Assembly (NCBI GenBank): GCA_021779695.1
Contig: JAJYAE010000041.1
Coordinates: 1-20,276 of the forward strand
DNA length: 20,276 nt
Direction of reading: 5' to 3'
DNA from: Acidobacteriota bacterium
GTDB lineage: Bacteria; Acidobacteriota; Terriglobia; Terriglobales; Acidobacteriaceae
Below the pieces are notes generated by a model, which ran no database searches, was not told the origin of the DNA, and saw only the letters and a list, made by a program, of their open reading frames with translations. Of this stretch, positions 1 through 7,379 are shown piece by piece. A program made the translations under genes and the position numbers. Positions within the stretch are counted from its first letter, which is position 1; every line of letters begins with the position of its first letter.

Positions 1-1137
1 GGCTTTGCAGGCCATCATGCTTGCCGGGGGATTCAGGATTATCTAGCGCAGAGTGGAGGCGCAGAGCGCGTGACGGAGGCGATTGCCAAAGCGCTTCCGA
101 CCTCGGATCTTCACGCGACAATGGCAGTGCCGGAAAAGCTGTCTCCGTATTTGAGCAAGCGGACAATCCAAACAACTTGGATGCAGAACCTTCCAGCGAA
201 GGCGAAGCTGTATCGCCACTACTTCCTCTTCTATCCAAATGCAGTTGAGTCTGCTCGGCTTCAAGACTACGATGTCGTGATCACGAGCTGTTGCGGATAC
301 GCAAAAGGAGTTCGTCGTGGTCCACATTCAATCCACGTTTGCTACTGTCATAACCCGATGCGCAGGGTATGGAGATTTCCAGAGTACATTGCGAGAGAAG
401 AGGTGAGTTCCGCGACAAAATGGATCTTGCAGCGAATGGTGCAGGGGCTCAAGAAATGGGAGATGAATGCAGCTCGACGACCCGACTACTACATCGCGAA
501 TTCGCACATTGTGGCGCAGCGGCTCCAAGCTGCGTTCGGAGTGAATCCCATTGTGATCGAGCCACCGATTGAAACGTCGCGTTTCTGGATCAGTCAGAAC
601 GTCGCGGACTATTATCTTGTCCTGTCCCGTCTCAGGCCCTACAAGAGAATTGATTTGGCAGTGGAGGCGTGCTCGCGAACGGGAAGGAAGCTCATTGTCG
701 TTGGAGATGGTCCGGACCGCGATCGGTTGGAAGCAATGGCTGGCCCCACGGTGCGATTCCTTGGACGCCAACCGGATCATGTTGTCAATCAACTGGCGAG
801 TCGGTGCCGGGCTCTTCTCTTTCCGGGTGAGGAAGACTTCGGTATGGCGCCTCTCGAGGTGAATGCCGCAGGAAGGCCCGCGGTTGCATATGCTGCCGGC
901 GGTGCGACGGAAACGATCAGGGAGCAGGTGAATGGCATCCTTTTTCGAGAACAGACAGTTGACTGCCTGGTTGAAGCATTGGAGCAATGCGAGGCTCGTA
1001 ACTGGGATCCACGAGCAATCCGACAGGTCGCCATGCGATATGACATTCATGTGTTCCAGGAAAGGTTTCTCGCCTTTCTCGTCCATGTCGCTCCGGAGAT
1101 CCGCGATTTGGCTTTCCTGCAGCTGAGGGCGGGCTGA
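1..1137 (+). CDS. GT4-family glycosyltransferase, 5' end outside window
   Basis: A glycosyltransferase of the GT-B fold that would add a sugar from a nucleotide donor to a lipid-linked oligosaccharide at the cytoplasmic membrane. The frame is open from base 1. The family's N-terminal signature DYLAQSGGAERV is already present at residues 14-25, before the GTG at 70, and no in-frame ATG, GTG or TTG precedes it. The true start therefore lies upstream and a start at 70 would amputate the domain. The C-terminal donor-binding half shows RLRPYKRID, then VVGDGP, then an E-x7-E element (E278 and E286 counted from base 1, around EDFGMAPLE), which is diagnostic of GT4. Its stop overlaps the ATG of the flippase gene by one base (TGATG), so the two are translationally coupled. 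The donor and acceptor sugars cannot be told from sequence. Inference: part of an exopolysaccharide or O-antigen operon. Confidence 0.9.
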   Translation, partial: GFAGHHACRGIQDYLAQSGGAERVTEAIAKALPTSDLHATMAVPEKLSPYLSKRTIQTTWMQNLPAKAKLYRHYFLFYPNAVESARLQDYDVVITSCCGYAKGVRRGPHSIHVCYCHNPMRRVWRFPEYIAREEVSSATKWILQRMVQGLKKWEMNAARRPDYYIANSHIVAQRLQAAFGVNPIVIEPPIETSRFWISQNVADYYLVLSRLRPYKRIDLAVEACSRTGRKLIVVGDGPDRDRLEAMAGPTVRFLGRQPDHVVNQLASRCRALLFPGEEDFGMAPLEVNAAGRPAVAYAAGGATETIREQVNGILFREQTVDCLVEALEQCEARNWDPRAIRQVAMRYDIHVFQERFLAFLVHVAPEIRDLAFLQLRAG

Positions 1138-2489
1138 TGTCTGCCAAGAACAGCACTGTGCATCTCGGGCCCGCGAAGGCGGTTCAATCAAAGCGCGGGG
1201 CGAGAGCTATTGTCCAGTCAGTGTGGAGCAAATCTGCGATTCTGGCTCTTCAAGCCTGTACAGGTGTTCTCACGGCGAGAGAGCTTGGGCCGAATGGGCG
1301 TGGCGAGCTTGCCGCGATGATCCTCTGGCCACTCCTGGTTGCTAATGTGACCACCTTCGGATTGCCGAGCGCCTTAATCTATCACTTCCGAAATGGCAGC
1401 GAGGATCGCAGGCGCCTTGCTGGAAACGGTCTTTTGGCATCTTTTGTGATTGGTGCGGTCGCCGCAGGCGTGGCCGCTATCGTACTACCTTTTTGGCTTC
1501 ATAAGTATTCGCAAAATGTCATTCACTTCGCGCAATTGTTTCTTTTAACCGTTCCGATCTGTTCTGTGACACTTGCCGGACGCGCCATCCTGGAAGCAGA
1601 CCATCAGTTTTCCGCATCGAATCTGGTTCAGCTGTTCACGCCGCTTTCAACCCTGGCATTCCTTGTACTGTTTCTCGCCATGCACATGCTGGATCCATTT
1701 ACAGCGGCTCTGGCGTACATCACGGCATCGCTTCCATCGCTTGGGTACATGCTCTTTTGTGAAGCACGACTTGGGTACACATGGGCAAGGCCTCAATTTC
1801 GGGTCGTTCGTCAGATGCTGCAGTATGGAGTCCGTTCCTATGGAATTGACATTCTGGGGACGTTGTCCCTTCAAGTTGACCAGGTCCTCGTAGTCGCTCT
1901 TCTGTCGGCAGAAGCAATGGGGTCTTATGTGGTCGTTCTCAGCGTCTCGCGGATGCTGAATGTGTTTCAGAATTCAGCAGTCATGATTCTATTTCCAAAA
2001 GCGGCGGGTCGTGAGCCGGAGGAAGTGCTGGCTTTGACAGGGAAGTGCGTGCGCCTCAGTGGCCTGGTGAGTGCGCTCGCTGGATGCCTGATCTGTGTCA
2101 TGGGACACAGCCTGCTGCGAATTGTGTACGGTGCTGCCTATGATGCGGCGACCGGTACCTTGTACATTCTTGTCCTGGAAGCAGTGCTGTCGGGCGTCAC
2201 TTTTGTGCTGGCGCAGGCGTTTATGGCTCTCAATCGCCCCGGCACGATCACTCTTGTTCAAGCCATTGGACTCTCGCTGAGTGTTCCGCTGATGCTATGG
2301 CTGATTCCATCCTACGGCCCTTATGGGGCTGCAATCTCCCTTCTCATCTCGACAGCCACGAGGCTACTGTTTGTGTGTGCGGGCTTTCGGTTCGTTCTTA
2401 AGCAACGGCGACCCCGCCTCATCCCGTCATTCAGCGACGTGGCCCTGCTTCTGGATCACTGGGCAATTCCGCTCAGGGAGAACATATGA
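1137..2489 (+). CDS. Wzx-type polysaccharide flippase (MOP superfamily)
   Basis: A 450-residue polytopic membrane protein expected to flip undecaprenyl-pyrophosphate-linked repeat units across the inner membrane. After a charged N-terminus of about 25 residues it has roughly a dozen hydrophobic segments separated by short basic loops. The first helix region contains TARELGPNGRGELAA, typical of polysaccharide-biosynthesis flippases of this superfamily (usual length 400-500 residues). The start ATG overlaps the upstream stop by one base and is preceded by the purine-rich GAGGGCGGG. The stop overlaps the next start in ATGA, a four-base overlap. A position between a glycosyltransferase and a polymerase is the normal context for Wzx. 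The substrate is unknown. An alternative reading is a generic MATE/oligosaccharide transporter, which would not change the role inferred from context. Confidence 0.88.
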   Translation: MSAKNSTVHLGPAKAVQSKRGARAIVQSVWSKSAILALQACTGVLTARELGPNGRGELAAMILWPLLVANVTTFGLPSALIYHFRNGSEDRRRLAGNGLLASFVIGAVAAGVAAIVLPFWLHKYSQNVIHFAQLFLLTVPICSVTLAGRAILEADHQFSASNLVQLFTPLSTLAFLVLFLAMHMLDPFTAALAYITASLPSLGYMLFCEARLGYTWARPQFRVVRQMLQYGVRSYGIDILGTLSLQVDQVLVVALLSAEAMGSYVVVLSVSRMLNVFQNSAVMILFPKAAGREPEEVLALTGKCVRLSGLVSALAGCLICVMGHSLLRIVYGAAYDAATGTLYILVLEAVLSGVTFVLAQAFMALNRPGTITLVQAIGLSLSVPLMLWLIPSYGPYGAAISLLISTATRLLFVCAGFRFVLKQRRPRLIPSFSDVALLLDHWAIPLRENI

Positions 2490-3955
2490 CAATTGCATCG
2501 TATCCGAGCCGCGAGAGCCAGGCGAAGCAACGATTGCGTAGCGGAGCTGTGACCGCGCAGATTGTCGCGTCATTCGGATTTATGATTGCTATCCCTGCGC
2601 TCGCAATCGCTGGAAATCAAGCCGGTGTGCTCCAGATAGTCTTTCCGGTTCTGAGTGTCGCTGTTGGTAGCTTTCTGCTCTGGCGTTCGCGGCCCGCATA
2701 CGTCGAGCTTGTCTTCTGGCTCTGGTTTCTTTCTCCATTTCTGGGACGGATGGCCGGCTTCCAGAGTGGGTGGACGCCGAATAATGGAGTCGAAGTAGCG
2801 CCATATCTTACTGCCGGTCTGACGGCATTTCCTGTTTTTGCATCACTGCGTAGCTTCGGAGACCGGCGACTTCTTCCGTATGCCTGCGCACTGATTGCGA
2901 TTGCGTACGGTCTCATCCTTGGATTGATCAAGATTCCCATCTTCAACGTGATGAGGGCGCTTCTCAACTGGCTGGTTCCGGTTCTGTTTGGAGCCTTTAT
3001 TTATCTAAGCCGCGACGAGTATCACGAAATTAAGAAAGTCATTGAACGCTCTTTTCTTTTAGGCACCCTGGTGACCGGTGCGTATGGTATCTACCAGTTC
3101 TTCTGGCTCCCGGATTGGGACAAGATGTGGATGCTGAATGTGCAGCTGAACTCATTTGGCGCGGTTGAAGCGACGAAGATCAGAGCCTTCAGCACGATGA
3201 ACGCCCCAGCGATCTTTGCGGCGATGGCGACGGCAGGGTTACTGCTACTGTTTAACAGCCCCAATAAGCTGAGGTTTGTATCCGCGGGATGCGGGTTCAT
3301 CGGCCTCATGCTTACCATGAGCCGGGCCTCGTGGCTGAGTCTTTTGGCAGGGGGTGCGTATCTCCTGTTGCGTTCTGAGATGCGGCAGCGCATGCACCTT
3401 ACTCTTGCGATCTTTTCGTGCTGCATTGCGTTCATGAGCGTATCGCAGGTACCGGCCGTTCACGACCTTTTGATTCGGCGGATTGAGACATTCTCTGATC
3501 CAAGTCAAGACGTAAGCTTTTCCGCCAGAATCGCAGGACACAGGGAGGCATTCCGGCAGATTGCTCAGGAGCCATTTGGAGAGGGGATAGGCAGCACTGA
3601 TACCTATCACAATACGGAAGGTGACGACGACATCATCGGACCACACGACAGCACAGTGCTGGAGTTTCTGTACTCGGTCGGCTGGATAGGCTCGCTTGTG
3701 TATTTGATTGGGTTCATTCAACTCATTGCCAGGCTGTTGCGATCTGGGAGGCAGGATGCGTTCGTCGTGTCGGCGAAAGCGATCCTTATTGGTCTTTGCA
3801 TCCAGTCTCTTCTGAACAGCGTCATGATCGGAGTCCTTGGCTTCCTGGTATGGACCCTAGCCTCAATGTGCCTGATTGCCTCAGAAGAAGCAGTTACAGG
3901 TGGAAAGAGAGAAGCGCTTGGGAGACAACGGCGCATTGACGTGATTGCTGCATAG
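2486..3955 (+). CDS. Wzy-like O-antigen polymerase/ligase membrane protein
   Basis: A 489-residue protein with about 11-12 hydrophobic segments and one large extracytoplasmic loop in the C-terminal half (around residues 320-390), the arrangement of the Wzy_C/WaaL family. The loop contains RIAGHREAFRQIAQEPFGEGIG, followed by GPHDSTVLEFLYSVGWIG; a histidine followed by a LEFLYSVGWIG-like stretch is the most recognisable signature of the family. Expected activity is block polymerisation of flipped repeat units, or their ligation, on the periplasmic face. The start is set by the ATGA overlap with the flippase gene and a GGGAG five bases upstream. Eleven bases separate its stop from the next glycosyltransferase. 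Polymerase and ligase cannot be separated by sequence alone; polymerase is favoured because the flippase is adjacent. Confidence 0.85.
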   Translation: MTIASYPSRESQAKQRLRSGAVTAQIVASFGFMIAIPALAIAGNQAGVLQIVFPVLSVAVGSFLLWRSRPAYVELVFWLWFLSPFLGRMAGFQSGWTPNNGVEVAPYLTAGLTAFPVFASLRSFGDRRLLPYACALIAIAYGLILGLIKIPIFNVMRALLNWLVPVLFGAFIYLSRDEYHEIKKVIERSFLLGTLVTGAYGIYQFFWLPDWDKMWMLNVQLNSFGAVEATKIRAFSTMNAPAIFAAMATAGLLLLFNSPNKLRFVSAGCGFIGLMLTMSRASWLSLLAGGAYLLLRSEMRQRMHLTLAIFSCCIAFMSVSQVPAVHDLLIRRIETFSDPSQDVSFSARIAGHREAFRQIAQEPFGEGIGSTDTYHNTEGDDDIIGPHDSTVLEFLYSVGWIGSLVYLIGFIQLIARLLRSGRQDAFVVSAKAILIGLCIQSLLNSVMIGVLGFLVWTLASMCLIASEEAVTGGKREALGRQRRIDVIAA

Positions 3956-3966
3956 GAGAAGGCAGA

Positions 3967-5130
3967 ATGCGGGTTCTGCATATATTGAATGACGTTACCA
4001 AGCGTGGAAATGGGATCGTTAATGCTGCGGTCGATCTTGCCATCGAACAAGTACGCGCGGGAGACGAGGTTGCCCTTGCGGCTGCCAGGGGAGGCTATCA
4101 GGAACTTCTTACAGCATCGGGCGTCAAGTGTCTGCCGCTCGATCAGACTCTTCAACCACTGAATCTGTGTCGGGCCCTCCGCAGGCTTCATAAGAGCCTC
4201 CGTGAGTTTCGTCCCGACGTGGTTCACGCACATATGCGTACAGGACTGTTGTTGGCTTTGTGCCTGAAGCCCTTCCATCGATTCGCGCTCGTGGGTCATT
4301 TGCACAACGTCCATGACCGTCTGTCCCTCTTGATGGGCTTTGCGGACAGGGTCATTGCAGTCAGCAGTTCCGTTGCGGAGACCCTGCAGGCATTCAAGAT
4401 TCCCAGACGGAAGATTCGTGTGGTGTTGAATGGACCTTTGGGAAGCAGGCGAGTTCCAGGCGCAACTTCGATTCAGCCAGCGGTGCTGTCTCATCCCGCC
4501 ATTGTGACGGTGTGTGGCATGAGCGAGCGCAAAGGGATCGAAGAACTCCTAGTAGCGTTTGATCTGGTTGCGAGGCATTGCCCAGACGCTCATATCTATT
4601 TGGTGGGCGATGGTCCTGAATATGCGCGCTTCATGAAGCAGGCACGCAAATCGGCGAATGCGGAGAGAATTCATTTCGAGGGCCATCAGGAATTTCCTCA
4701 GGCATACATGCTCGGAGCAGACATCTTTGTCCTTGCGTCCCGGCGGGAGTCGTTCGGCCTTGTGCTCATCGAGGCTCGCGAGGCAGGTTGTGCCGTGGTC
4801 GCCACAAACGTCGACGGAATTCCTGAGGCACTGGATGGAGGGCGAGCCGGGGTGCTCGTTCCTTCAAGGGATCCCGTTGCGCTGTCAATTGAAATTCGGC
4901 GAATCATCGAGGATGAAGAAAGAAAAGCGGAATTGCAACGCTGCGCGAAGCGCGGAATATCCTGCTTCACCGTGGAGGCGATGGCAAAGAGAATGCAGTT
5001 AGTCTACGCTGAGATCGCGTCTACCCGAAATGAACTGCATCGTTCCGACTCAGCGGGCCGGAGCTCCGATGCGGCGTTGTCAGAATTGCATGTGGACGAC
5101 AACCGGTTGATCAGAGACATGAAACGTTAA
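3967..5130 (+). CDS. GT4-family glycosyltransferase
   Basis: A 387-residue GT-B glycosyltransferase. The acceptor half begins MRVLHILND and includes FRPDVVHAHM (81-90), the usual PDVVHxH element. The donor half has CGMSERKGIEELL (183-195), LVGDGPE (212-218) and the E-x7-E motif at E261/E269 in ESFGLVLIE. A good ribosome site (AGGAGAAGG) lies a few bases before the ATG, and the short gap to the polymerase gene indicates the same transcript. The last 30 or so residues, SDSAGRSSDAAL onwards, are polar and look like a tail beyond the fold. Their codons overlap the 3' end of the opposite-strand hydrolase gene by 51 bases. Likely role: adding a sugar during repeat-unit assembly; sugar identity unknown. 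Confidence 0.9.
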   Translation: MRVLHILNDVTKRGNGIVNAAVDLAIEQVRAGDEVALAAARGGYQELLTASGVKCLPLDQTLQPLNLCRALRRLHKSLREFRPDVVHAHMRTGLLLALCLKPFHRFALVGHLHNVHDRLSLLMGFADRVIAVSSSVAETLQAFKIPRRKIRVVLNGPLGSRRVPGATSIQPAVLSHPAIVTVCGMSERKGIEELLVAFDLVARHCPDAHIYLVGDGPEYARFMKQARKSANAERIHFEGHQEFPQAYMLGADIFVLASRRESFGLVLIEAREAGCAVVATNVDGIPEALDGGRAGVLVPSRDPVALSIEIRRIIEDEERKAELQRCAKRGISCFTVEAMAKRMQLVYAEIASTRNELHRSDSAGRSSDAALSELHVDDNRLIRDMKR

Positions 5131-6420
5131 GCCCATTATGTTCCTTGCGATAAGAGTCGGCTTCTCCTGACTGGTCGGATCAAAAACGGAAATCAATCTG
5201 CACTGCGTCGTAAGTGCCAGCTGCACGTCCTGCCCATCACTATTGATATCAACTTTCTTGCGGATACTGTAACTGGGGACTTCTTCCCAAAGAACAAGGT
5301 CATAGGAACCATCCGATCTCTCAAGCAACAGATGATCAATGGGAGCACTCGAAGCACCGGAACTCGTGAGGGCCAGCCTGAGAGGCTGAAGGGACGAAGG
5401 CTGCGATGTGTCGTCCAGTTCATCAATCAGATTCTTCAGCGCATGGAATGCCGGCTTTTCAGTGCCATCCGCCCGAATCAGTCCCCAGTGGAACTGTGGA
5501 TGGGACAGCGAAGGATCCGGTGCCTCGTCAAGCAGTTCGTATAGATAGGTCCGCGTAATGCCATGCTTGAAGTCTTCCAGAAACAGGCGAGGAATGTATT
5601 TCGCTGCAGCGCTTTCAGAGATTCCGGGTTGATCGTTCTGCTCATTGACTGCGTTGTGATAGCCAGTTTCGGAAAACACGATAGGTTTGTCACTGCAAAT
5701 CACGTCTTCAAGTTGGACTTGTTCGGGGAAGACGACAGACGGCATTGCTCCCGCCGGATAGGGATGGAGATTGCCGAAGTCCAATACGCCGGAAAGGTTG
5801 CCAAGTTGTGTACTATGCGCCGCGAAGGCCAGGGACGGTCCGATCACGGGCAGACCGCGCAGTGTTGAATCAGACTTGGCGGAATGAAATAGCGAGGCTT
5901 GATAAGCGCTTTCGACGGCGGGCCAGTCTGCCTCGCCGCTGACATCCATTTCGTTCGGCCCCTCGACGGCGTCCAAGCTCCCGCCGGACAAATCATAAAC
6001 CTCCTGCAGAAGAGCGGAGTTCAGATTGCCCAGTCTGCTGCGCGGATCGAAAAGTGCATCAAAGGAAATGCCGTCGTGCCCAAGACGTTCCCAGCGGCTG
6101 AATAGAAGGGAGTTGTAGTCTGAGCCCTGGAGGTGGACTCCATCCCGCACATGGCGTACTCCCAAATACTTCAGTTCATGTTCCACAAATGCAAAGTTGC
6201 CATAGGCGCGATCGAAGTAGTTGAGATGCGTGTTGATTCCAATACTGTTCACAAAGGAAAACGCACTGGATGGCGTCTCCAGAACCCAACTCTGCCCAGG
6301 CAGGCTGTTGGTTGCATGATTGGAGGAACTCTGGCAATCTGTCAGGAGAAGAATAAGAGCAGCCGAAGTGACGACTCGAGCCATGAAGGTGACAGAGAGC
6401 AAAGAAGATATCCGATTCAT
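5080..6420 (-). CDS. Exported clan GH-A-like glycoside hydrolase (GH39-like)
   Basis: Predicted secreted TIM-barrel glycosidase of about 446 residues if it starts at the ATG at 6420. The frame stays open to an ATG at 6534, and another ATG exists at 6384. None has a strong ribosome site; 6420 is chosen because it gives a normal signal peptide (basic start, then hydrophobic AALILLLTDC). The cysteine looks lipoprotein-like, but aspartate at -1 is atypical for a lipobox. Counting from the 6534 start, candidate catalytic residues are E195 in EGPNEMD (acid/base) and E289 in VFSETGYH (nucleophile), spaced as in clan A enzymes such as GH39. FGNLHPYP lies between them. Next to glycosyltransferase and polymerase genes this resembles polymer-locus hydrolases such as Pseudomonas PslG (established analogy in role, not shown homology). 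It is convergent with the EPS operon and overlaps its 3' end. Confidence 0.72.
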   Translation of the reverse strand: MNRISSLLSVTFMARVVTSAALILLLTDCQSSSNHATNSLPGQSWVLETPSSAFSFVNSIGINTHLNYFDRAYGNFAFVEHELKYLGVRHVRDGVHLQGSDYNSLLFSRWERLGHDGISFDALFDPRSRLGNLNSALLQEVYDLSGGSLDAVEGPNEMDVSGEADWPAVESAYQASLFHSAKSDSTLRGLPVIGPSLAFAAHSTQLGNLSGVLDFGNLHPYPAGAMPSVVFPEQVQLEDVICSDKPIVFSETGYHNAVNEQNDQPGISESAAAKYIPRLFLEDFKHGITRTYLYELLDEAPDPSLSHPQFHWGLIRADGTEKPAFHALKNLIDELDDTSQPSSLQPLRLALTSSGASSAPIDHLLLERSDGSYDLVLWEEVPSYSIRKKVDINSDGQDVQLALTTQCRLISVFDPTSQEKPTLIARNIMGLTFHVSDQPVVVHMQF

Positions 6421-6559
6421 TGACGCCAGCCCAACCTTTGTCTCTCCAAGGCGTCTAAGAAATACAGAGCAAGCGAATTGCCAAGTGGAAATGTGAGAAA
6501 CTGAACCAACTGCCAGTGTCACTTGCTTAGACATTCCGCTGAGCGCTTTCGTATGCGCC

Positions 6560-6599
6560 TTTCAAAATCAAGTTTCAATTTCTTTCCCATCTTTTGAAA
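6560..6599. promoter_or_regulatory. Inverted repeat in divergent intergene, possible operator
   Basis: TTTCAAAA at 6560-6567 and its exact complement TTTTGAAA at 6592-6599 are centred 32 bases apart, with a third related copy TTTCAATT at 6573-6580. They sit between the divergent hydrolase and regulator genes. A three-helical-turn spacing is what a dimeric helix-turn-helix regulator would favour, so autoregulation by the neighbouring LuxR-type protein is possible. The sequence is AT-rich and such repeats also arise by chance. Confidence 0.3.
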
Positions 6600-6684
6600 C
6601 AGAATGAGTTGCCTTGGACTTCACTGGGTAGAGTCTTTTTGTCACCAGCCCTTTTGAGAAATTTTGTTCGTCCGAGGGAACTTT

Positions 6685-7338
6685 ATGGGAGACATCCATT
6701 TGGTCATTGCAGATAATCAGCCTCTGGCGCTGACGGGTCTGCGCAGCGCGGTGGCGGATCATCGCGACATTCAAGTGCTAGCAGAATGCCAGAGTCGCGA
6801 GCATCTCGCTGATGCATTGCGCAAGTTTGCACCGGACGTTCTTCTGGTGAGCACCGATATTCTTCAAGAGGAGCTCGATGCGCTGGAAAGACTCGTAACG
6901 GAGATGGATGGAACACATGTCATCGTCCTAACGAGCCGCAAGGACCCAGACTTTCTTGAAGGCGCACTGCGGTGCGGTGCAAAAGGCGTGATCCAGCGGG
7001 AATGGCCGATTCGACACATTCCGGTCGCAATTCGCAAGGTAACAAAGGGCGGAGTGTGGCTTGAGAGAGCCGCAGCTCAGAGCGTCCTTGAGAATCTGAT
7101 CACGGCACGCACAATCGAGGATCCAGAGGCCCGCAAGATTTCTTCCCTCACTGAGCGGGAGCGAGAGGTCATTCATCTGATTTGTCAGGGACAGAAGAAT
7201 AAGGCGATCTCAGGAGCCTTGCACATCAGTGAGACGACTGTATCCCATCACCTTACATCGATCTATCGAAAGCTTGAGCTCACTGATCGAACTTCCCTGG
7301 TTATCTATTCAGTCAAGCACAATTTGTCTTCTCTATGA
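6685..7338 (+). CDS. LuxR/NarL-type regulator with degenerate receiver
   Basis: A 217-residue two-domain transcription factor: receiver-like domain (about 1-120) and LuxR helix-turn-helix (about 152-212, SLTEREREVIHLICQG then ISETTVSHHLTSIYRKL). The ATG at 6685 is preceded seven bases upstream by GAGGGA; a TTG at 6664 is in frame but has no such site. The fold pattern of NarL/FixJ receivers is kept, but the phosphorylation residues are not. The paired acidic residues are D10-N11, the phospho-acceptor position after PDVLLV is S56 instead of aspartate, and the usual lysine of GAxGYLLK is R105. T83 is kept. No histidine kinase gene is adjacent. It therefore probably works without phosphorylation, through expression level or a ligand. 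Its place between the EPS genes, the hydrolase and a PAP2 phosphatase suggests it controls polymer production. Confidence 0.9.
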   Translation: MGDIHLVIADNQPLALTGLRSAVADHRDIQVLAECQSREHLADALRKFAPDVLLVSTDILQEELDALERLVTEMDGTHVIVLTSRKDPDFLEGALRCGAKGVIQREWPIRHIPVAIRKVTKGGVWLERAAAQSVLENLITARTIEDPEARKISSLTEREREVIHLICQGQKNKAISGALHISETTVSHHLTSIYRKLELTDRTSLVIYSVKHNLSSL

Positions 7339-7340
7339 TT

Positions 7341-7371
7341 CCTCTGAGCCCGATGCAGGCGGGCGTAGAGG
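7341..7371. terminator. Hairpin between convergent genes, candidate bidirectional terminator
   Basis: CCTCT (7341-7345) and GCCCG (7348-7352) pair with CGGGC (7360-7364) and AGAGG (7367-7371). This gives a stem of about 12 positions with one G-T wobble, one A-G mismatch and a seven-base loop. It fills the 41-base gap between the convergent regulator and PAP2 genes. Neither side has a convincing T-tract, so it is a candidate only. Confidence 0.45.
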
Positions 7372-7379
7372 TGTGTGCG

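Noticed and set aside
70..1137. GTG at 70 as the start of the first glycosyltransferase
   Set aside because: The conserved DYLAQSGGAERV signature is encoded upstream of it in the same open frame, so the gene must begin before base 1.
328..1191. Long minus-strand open frame opposite the first glycosyltransferase
   Set aside because: It is a mirror of a well-supported gene, with no domain, ribosome site or protein-like composition.
3718..4494. 258-codon minus-strand frame opposite the polymerase and second glycosyltransferase
   Set aside because: It lies antisense to genes with clear family motifs; its translation is rich in Cys, Gln and Arg without motifs.
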